Positions 58,500 to 64,000 of a stretch of 64,000 nt of DNA are shown here, one piece after another. Position 1 is the first letter of the stretch. Each line of letters opens with the position of its first letter. The stretch covers positions 4,588,001-4,652,000 of the forward strand of contig JAETXT010000002.1 of assembly GCA_019188255.1 (NCBI GenBank). The letters are read 5' to 3'. The position numbers and the translations under genes are program-made. Source of the DNA: Verticillium longisporum (Eukaryota > Ascomycota > Sordariomycetes > Glomerellales > Plectosphaerellaceae). Under the pieces are notes generated by a model that made no database searches, was not told the origin of the DNA, and worked only from the letters and a program-made list of their open reading frames with translations.

Positions 58500-60756
58500 A
58501 TGGCGAAGAAACTCTTCGACATACTGAGGCCACCAACAGCTAGGGGCGTCTTGTCGCCTCGACCACGCCCTAAGTTGCTGCTCGTCGTAGGCCTCATCCT
58601 GATCACCGTCTATCTCATCAACTTCACCTCACATGGCCGCGGCTACCATGTCATACCTTGGAGGTCACGCTCTGCCGAAGGTCCCAAGGCGGAGACCGAG
58701 GAGGAAAAACGAATCAGGGAGACGCACGAGCAGGCGCTGCGCGACGAGTTCGCCGACGAATACCAGGCGGCCAAGAGGTGAGCAACGGCAAGCAGGTACT
58801 TTGAAACGCAGCATGCTGACAGCTTTGACATTTTCAGTCTGCCGGGCAATGATGCCATCTACGGCAACACTCTGGCTACCCTAATCAGCAAGGACATCCG
58901 ATCTCCCGAGCATGACGCCGTCTTGACCGAGGCTCCGAAGAAACCCCTGGGCTTCGCAATGGACAAGCCCTATGTCTACAACCCGTATCCTGCCTACCAC
59001 AGCAGTGATTGGAGGAAAAAGCACCGCGGGCCGTACATCGCTTGCCAGGGTGCCAACGGCAAGACTGTCGAGGACATGATCGTCTTCAAGGGCCATCCTC
59101 ATGATTTCCCGCCCGAGAGCTTTGGCAGCTACGACCTCCTTAACATGGACGGCAATCTCTGCTTCGAGCGCGAGACCCGGCTGGGCCCTTACGGATATTC
59201 GACCGTCTTGAAGGACGGAGACCCGATCAACTGGGACCTCGTCAACTGGGGCGACCTGCAGGAGAAGTGCGTCTCCCTGAATAAGGAGCGCTATGATCTC
59301 ACCGGCACCCCGAACCCCTATGTTCGTACCGTTTACCCCGAACTTTTGGTGCAGCCGAGTATCCCCCGCCGCAGGGTGTCAGCAAGCAAGAGGTGCGAAG
59401 TGAGCACCCCATTGATGAGGAACAGCGCAAAGAGGCCCGAGCTTCAGAGCAGGCCTCTGCGCACGACAATCGGGGCACCACCACGGATTCCGAGCCGGAG
59501 CCCAAGGTCGAGCAGAGGACCGCCGTGCTGCTCCGCTCGTACACCGGCAAGAAGTACACTGAGAATGACAAGCAAGTCATGAGGGCCTTGATCTCCGAGC
59601 TCAATTTGCGTACCGGAGGAGAATACCAGGTGTACCTACTGCTTCACGTGCGCGACTCAAGCCTCGACATCTTCGGCGATGATCTGACGTACAAATACGT
59701 CCTTGACCAAAACGTCCCTAAGGAGTTCCATGGCATGACTATCCTCTGGAACGACCGGTCCGTCTGGGATATCTATACAGCCATGACCGAGGATAACGAG
59801 CGGAGCGTGCACTCGGCGCAATGGTTGTCCGTGCAGAAGTTCAGTCTGGAGCACCCCGAGTACGACTACATCTGGAATTGGGAGATGGATGCTAGGTTTA
59901 CCGGCCATCACTACGACTTCCTACAAAAGCTTCAATCTTTCGCCAAGAAGCAACCCCGCCGAGGCCTCTGGGAACGTAACGAGCGGTATTACATCCCATC
60001 CTACCACGGCGATTATGATCACGACTTCCGCAACGATGTCGATGCTCGTACAGCCGGCGACCAAATCTGGGGCCCCCTGAACTGCCGTTCATCAAGCCCA
60101 TTGGGCCCAAGCCTCCTGTCAGCAGCCCCGAGCAGGATCCTTATCAGTGGGGTGTTGGCGAAGAGTCGGATCTGATCACGCTCGGTCCCATCTTCAATCC
60201 TGTTGGCAGCAACTGGATCATCCGTGATCACGTCTGGGGCTACAGTGACGCCAATCACGATAAGCTGGATCTTCCTCGTCGCACCACCATCGTCACCCAA
60301 TCGCGTGTGTCAAGGCGCCTCCTGAACATTATGCACGTCGAGAACCTCCGTGGAAACCATATTGCCTCGGAGATGACCCCTCAGACCGTAGCCCTGCTTC
60401 ACGGCCTGAAGACCGTCTTCGCCCCTCACCCTGTTTGGTTCGACCGCCCCTGGAACGGTACATTCCTGGCGAAGTGGTTCAACCCAGGCCCCCGAGGCGC
60501 GACTGGTGGCGAAGGCAGCCCCATGGGATGGGGACGGGAGCGCCGCTACCAAGGCTCGACTTGGTACTACCGCGCTGACCCGCCCGCGCGAATGTACAAT
60601 AATTGGATGGGCTATGAGGATACCCACGTTGGTGGTAAGGCATGGGAGGAGAAGCATGGTCGCCCGTGTCTGCCGCCGATGATGATCCATCCCGTCAAGG
60701 AGGTCAAGCAGACACAACCAGGCTTTGAGACGCACTTTGAGCTCGCGTATGGCTAA
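58500..60756 (+). CDS. DUF3405 protein, type II membrane, likely Golgi; two frame breaks
   Basis: The first exon (58500-58777) encodes a short cytosolic N-terminus, a signal anchor (LLLVVGLILITVYLINF) and a stem; after a 60-bp intron the second exon runs 58838-60756. Conserved blocks include GPYGYSTVLKDGDPINWDLV, then the DUF3405 core: RTAVLLRSYTGKKYTENDK, WNWEMDARFTGHHYDFLQKL, IPSYHGDYDHDF, and a C-terminal lobe with GSNWIIRDHVWGY and YYRADPPARMYNNWMG. The DxD-like WEMDARF and the topology suggest a glycosyltransferase-like role, but function is unproven. Frame changes at about 59320-59345 and at a G4 run (60069-60072) each lack one base; restoring both gives 732 residues. An alternative at 59325-59353 would be an implausibly short intron. 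Confidence 0.85.
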
Positions 60757-61485
60757 CGCATTTGGGGCCATGTTGGAGAAGACTCATGATCTACGACAAT
60801 ATTCTGCTTCACTACTTCTGGCTCTGAGCATCAACTCCATCGGTGAGATCGCGACTCGGTAGCACGACCGAGACGGATCATCGACATGGCTATGCGTTCT
60901 CTTTTCCTCTGATCAAGTTCAGACGTACAGCCGCCCCATCCCCGATAAGGAGGAGCAGGGTAGGCGGTGGTGAGCGCGCTATAGACATTAAGACAATGTT
61001 AGCAGCGGGGGTGGGCGACGGCGTGCATACCAGCCCGGGAGGGCGATGAGGGCGATGAGTTGGTGGAGGGCAACCTGGTGCTGTATAGTAGCACCTGTCG
61101 GCGCGGCGTTCTCTTTGGGTTTTCAAGCTGCTTTTTAACGAGTGGAAACCAGCGCTCATGTTTACAAATACCTCTCTGTTCCAGTTGTTTTTTCCTGCCC
61201 GTAGAAAGGGCATCTGCATCTGCATCTGCATCTGCATCTGCATACGCGAACGCATCTGCCACCGAACCTGGCGGTCCTTCCTCCGATGGTGTAATATTGT
61301 CTATGAGAAAATGAATGGACTGGGCGGCCGGCAGCAGGAGGTGGTCCAGGGGCATAGACTTGGGGTCATTTCATGTCAATACATTTCAAGTTGAGCATGC
61401 CAGAGTGATGTATATGTCATGGTATGCCAGAGTGTTTTCCTGAATGGGCATGGGTTTTTACTACTATTTGGAGAAGAGACAACGC
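60757..61485. other. Intergenic region with a hexanucleotide repeat
   Basis: The 3' flanks of two convergent genes. An ATCTGC repeat (about five copies) occurs at 61209-61242. Nothing else is recognised. Confidence 0.4.
61209..61242 (+). repeat. ATCTGC hexanucleotide microsatellite
   Basis: Five tandem copies of catctg in a convergent 3'-flank region. Confidence 0.85.
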
Positions 61486-62727
61486 TCAGTAAAGATCTAA
61501 TTTGTCGACGTTTTCGAGCTGGATGAGTCCATTTGGCGGCTACGCAAACGTTGTCAGCTTATCGTCTCGGAGGCCAATACAAGAGAGAGAAAGAGAGGGA
61601 GGAGCTCACCGGCACAAACTGCCTCAGCTTGACGCCCGCCTCGCGGAACACGGCCGCCGTCTCGATGTCCATGCTGTAGCCCTGGGCGTAGACGACCTCC
61701 CGGATGCCGACCTGGCACACCTTGATGCTGCAGGTGAGGCAGGGGCACGTGTCGCAGTAGAGAACGGCGCCGTCGCGGATGCGCTCGCGGCCGGCCTCGA
61801 GCAGGGCGTTCTCCTCGGCGTGGATGCAGAGGCAGGTGGCGAGGCCGGCGCCGGAGCCGGCGCCGCCTTCGTTGCAGCGGGGACAGCCGCCCTGGGCGCA
61901 GTTGCGGAGGCCGCGCGGGGTGCCGTTGTAGCCGGTGCTGAGGACGCGCTTCTCGGCGCCCGAGACGAGGACGGCGCCGACGCGGCGTTTCATGCAGTTG
62001 GAGCGCAGCGACGCGAGGGTCGCCAGCGACATGAAGTAGGCGTCCCACGAGGGCCGCAGGCGGGCGGGGTTCGGCAGGTCGAGCTTGGCGAGCGTCGCGT
62101 AGAGGTGCGGCAGCGAGGGCGACGTGTTGAGGAGCCGCACGGTCGCGCGCGCTATGAGGGGCTGCAGGCCCGTATGCGGGTCGTAGAGGCGGGCGTCCGA
62201 GTGCGTGACAAAGGCCTCGAGGTCCGGCAGGGCGCGGGCCAGGGGGTGCGAGGCTGCCGGCAGGGACTGGAAGCGGCGCCAGCGCAGCGTCAGGGGCGCG
62301 TCGACGCTGATGAGCAGGAAGAAGGGACGCCGTGAGAGGAGGTCGAGCACGGCCTCGCTGTGGACGTGGGTGAGGACCCAGCGGTCCTGCCAGCGGGAGG
62401 TCACGTAGTCGAGGAGAGCCTGGGCCGTGGCGAAGATGTGCTCGGCAGGCGTCGTGCGGCGGTCTGCGTGCGAAGGGGTGCGCTGTCCCAGCTGGTCGGG
62501 GAAATTGACTTCGGAGCCATTGGATGAGGCGTCTTGGCCTACTATCGAAGGTGCAGACGACGGTGGCTCGAGATGGAGGTGCTTGAATCCATGGTGGTCG
62601 ACAAGATACTGGGCCACTGTCTTCTTGCCGGCGCAGATGCCTGAGGTGAGTGTGGTGTGGTTAGCCAGGTGGCGTGCGTGATGAGGACTCGAGTATATAC
62701 GATACCTCCACAAATTCCGATGAGCAT
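61486..62727 (-). CDS. DCD1: Deoxycytidylate (dCMP) deaminase with N-terminal P-loop-like domain
   Basis: Three exons join in phase: 62706-62727 (22 nt), 61610-62640 and 61486-61539, giving 368 residues. The zinc-dependent cytidine-deaminase signature is complete: the HAEENALLEAG block supplies His and the catalytic Glu, and CDTCPCLTCSIKVC the two Cys ligands. The enzyme turns dCMP into dUMP for thymidylate synthesis. The N-terminus, MLIGICGGICAGKKTVAQYL, is a kinase-like P-loop (GxxxxGKKT) split by the first intron, followed by ~200 residues; fungal dCMP deaminases commonly carry this extra domain. The last exon ends PPPNGLIQLENVDKLDLY. The 3' splice site could alternatively sit earlier and give VPLTTFA; the longer tail has the better-placed branch site. 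Confidence 0.9.
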
Positions 62728-63304
62728 GTCTGGCTAGAGAGAGCGAAAGAGAGAGAGAGAGAGATGGCTGAGGACGCCTGCAGTGGTCGTAAACTCCGTT
62801 ATAGAGATGGGCTGTCGTCTGAGACGGAACCTCACGATAAAGCAGCTTCGAGGTGAGACGCGTCGACGCGTAAAGGGGATATGTATGTAAGCAGGTCCAG
62901 CTCCCCATCTTGCATGTGACAAAGGAGCGCCGTATGACATGTCCTAGACCCTGCGTCCGATGACACAACCCCGTGGACTCGTGGAGCTTCCCCCACCTTC
63001 CTCTGCCTCCCGCACCTCCCACTCGCCCTGGCCGCTCGACAAGGCAGCATCTGTCCAACCTCAAGACAGCCTCAGCCCCAGCATCGCGCCAGACGCTCAG
63101 TAAGGTCCGCGTGACGCGAGCAAGGTAGCGTCAAGAAGCAGACCAGAGAGACGCTCGCTGTTCACGGAATAATACATCAAGGACCCCCCAGCACCCGCTG
63201 CCCCGCGTCTCGTCTTGTCCTGCGCTTTCGCCCCATCCCATCTCTTCGAACCCTAGCTACCTACGCTACTCGGCTTGCCCAAAGCACCGGACCGAAAGCC
63301 CAAT
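62728..63304. other. Divergent promoter region between dCMP deaminase and ATG7
   Basis: A GA microsatellite (agagagag at about 62750-62764) lies just upstream of the dCMP deaminase start. The rest is promoter-like, with no gene recognised. Confidence 0.4.
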
Positions 63305-64000
63305 ATGACGCTCCAATTTGCGCCCTTCTCCTCCGACATTGAGCTGCCCTTTTATGCGGCCCTCTTTGCTTCCAAGGTCGACCATGATAAGCTCGACGAC
63401 TCTGTCCGAAAGGTCATCGGCCAATACACCCCGCTGAGTGTCGCGGCCGAACAGAGCTGCAAGATGCAAATTATGGGTGATGCGCTCACGAGAGACGAGT
63501 AGGGCTGACGCCCCCGCTGAAGACGTGTCCGACGTCTGTTTCTGGAGCTGACTTGTGCAGGAACGACAATGAAGTACGAGCCGCAAGAGAACACATCCGT
63601 GCCGAGGGGTCCATAAAGAACTTCAACACGCTGGACGAATTCAAGAACGCCGACAAGCAGGCCATGCTTCAGCTGACTGCCAAACATGTGAGCTGCGATC
63701 CCCCTTCCTTCAAGGCGACTTTGACCGACCAACGCAGATTTGGCACGCCATCAACGACGGCTCCATCTACGAAGTCCCCTCTCTCCTCTCCTCTTTCATG
63801 ATCCTCTCCTACGCCGATCTCAAGAAGTATCGCTTCACCTACTGGTTCGCCTTTCCTGCGCTGCATTCCGACCCTCAGTGGAAGAAGTCTGGGCCCGTCG
63901 TCCGCCTCACTCCGAAGGAGAGTGTAGTGCTCGTCGATCGAGTGGGCACATGGACGTCGCAACAAACAAACAGTCGCCAAAACGGCTCCTTCCCCGCCAA
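63305..64000 (+). CDS. ATG7: ATG7, E1-like activating enzyme of autophagy (5' part only)
   Basis: The first three exons are seen: 63305-63498, 63561-63687, and from 63738 to the window end, joined in phase by 62-bp and 50-bp introns. The encoded N-terminal domain begins [20 protein letters not shown], with [17 protein letters not shown], and continues through [20 protein letters not shown]. These are landmarks of the ATG7 N-terminal fold, which recruits the E2 enzymes Atg3 and Atg10. The catalytic ATP-binding adenylation domain and active-site Cys lie beyond the window. ATG7 activates the ubiquitin-like proteins Atg8 and Atg12 in the cytosol. The gene is divergent from dCMP deaminase, 577 bp apart. 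Confidence 0.9.

Noticed and set aside
59325..59353. 29-bp intron in the DUF3405 gene (gtaccg...gtgcag)
   Set aside because: It would restore the frame, but it is far below the usual fungal intron length, and a one-base homopolymer-type deletion matches the pattern seen elsewhere in the window.

Overview
The window comes from a filamentous ascomycete, most likely a Sordariomycete and possibly Hypocreales. The evidence is compact genes with short introns (about 48-90 bp, mostly GT-AG with CTAAC/CTGAC-like branch sites), an ascomycete laccase ending in DSGL, an EF-hand NADPH oxidase, a pogo/Fot1 transposon, and DNA scarred by repeat-induced point mutation (RIP). Species cannot be told from the sequence alone.

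Region 1 (1-10265) is an AT-rich RIP island in which CpA/TpG dinucleotides have been almost completely converted to TpA. It holds dead retroelement remnants: a Copia-like gag whose four zinc-knuckle ligands have all become Tyr, and a ~290 bp inverted LTR-like pair at 3652-3950 and 7843-8130. Nested inside is an almost pristine, un-RIPed Fot1/pogo element (4098-5957) with perfect 48-bp terminal inverted repeats and a TA target duplication.

Region 2 (10266-33000) is genic. It has a small conserved hypothetical, a 5-hydroxyisourate hydrolase, a GMC oxidoreductase pseudogene with two CAA-to-TAA-type stops, an EF-hand NoxC-type NADPH oxidase, a ureidoglycolate lyase, a secreted laccase, an ER-type J-domain membrane protein and an MFS transporter. 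Two purine-degradation enzymes (HIU hydrolase, ureidoglycolate lyase) lie 9 kb apart, interleaved with redox genes (GMC, Nox, laccase).

Region 3 (33700-64000) holds an acidic nuclear-type hypothetical protein, the replication-checkpoint mediator Mrc1/Claspin, a second MFS transporter, a secreted/membrane DOMON-cytochrome b561 protein, inositol-3-phosphate synthase, a paxillin-like LIM protein, a DUF3405 Golgi-type protein, dCMP deaminase, and the 5' part of ATG7, which runs off the end. Long gene-free stretches lie at 25430-29044, 46784-52879 and 55141-58499.

A recurring feature affects how every gene here should be read: at least nine otherwise intact, conserved reading frames are broken by a net one-base shift, most often in a run of 4-5 G or C. 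This pattern suggests consensus-sequence indels rather than true pseudogenes, and those genes are annotated across the break. No new defence or mobile system beyond these elements was found.
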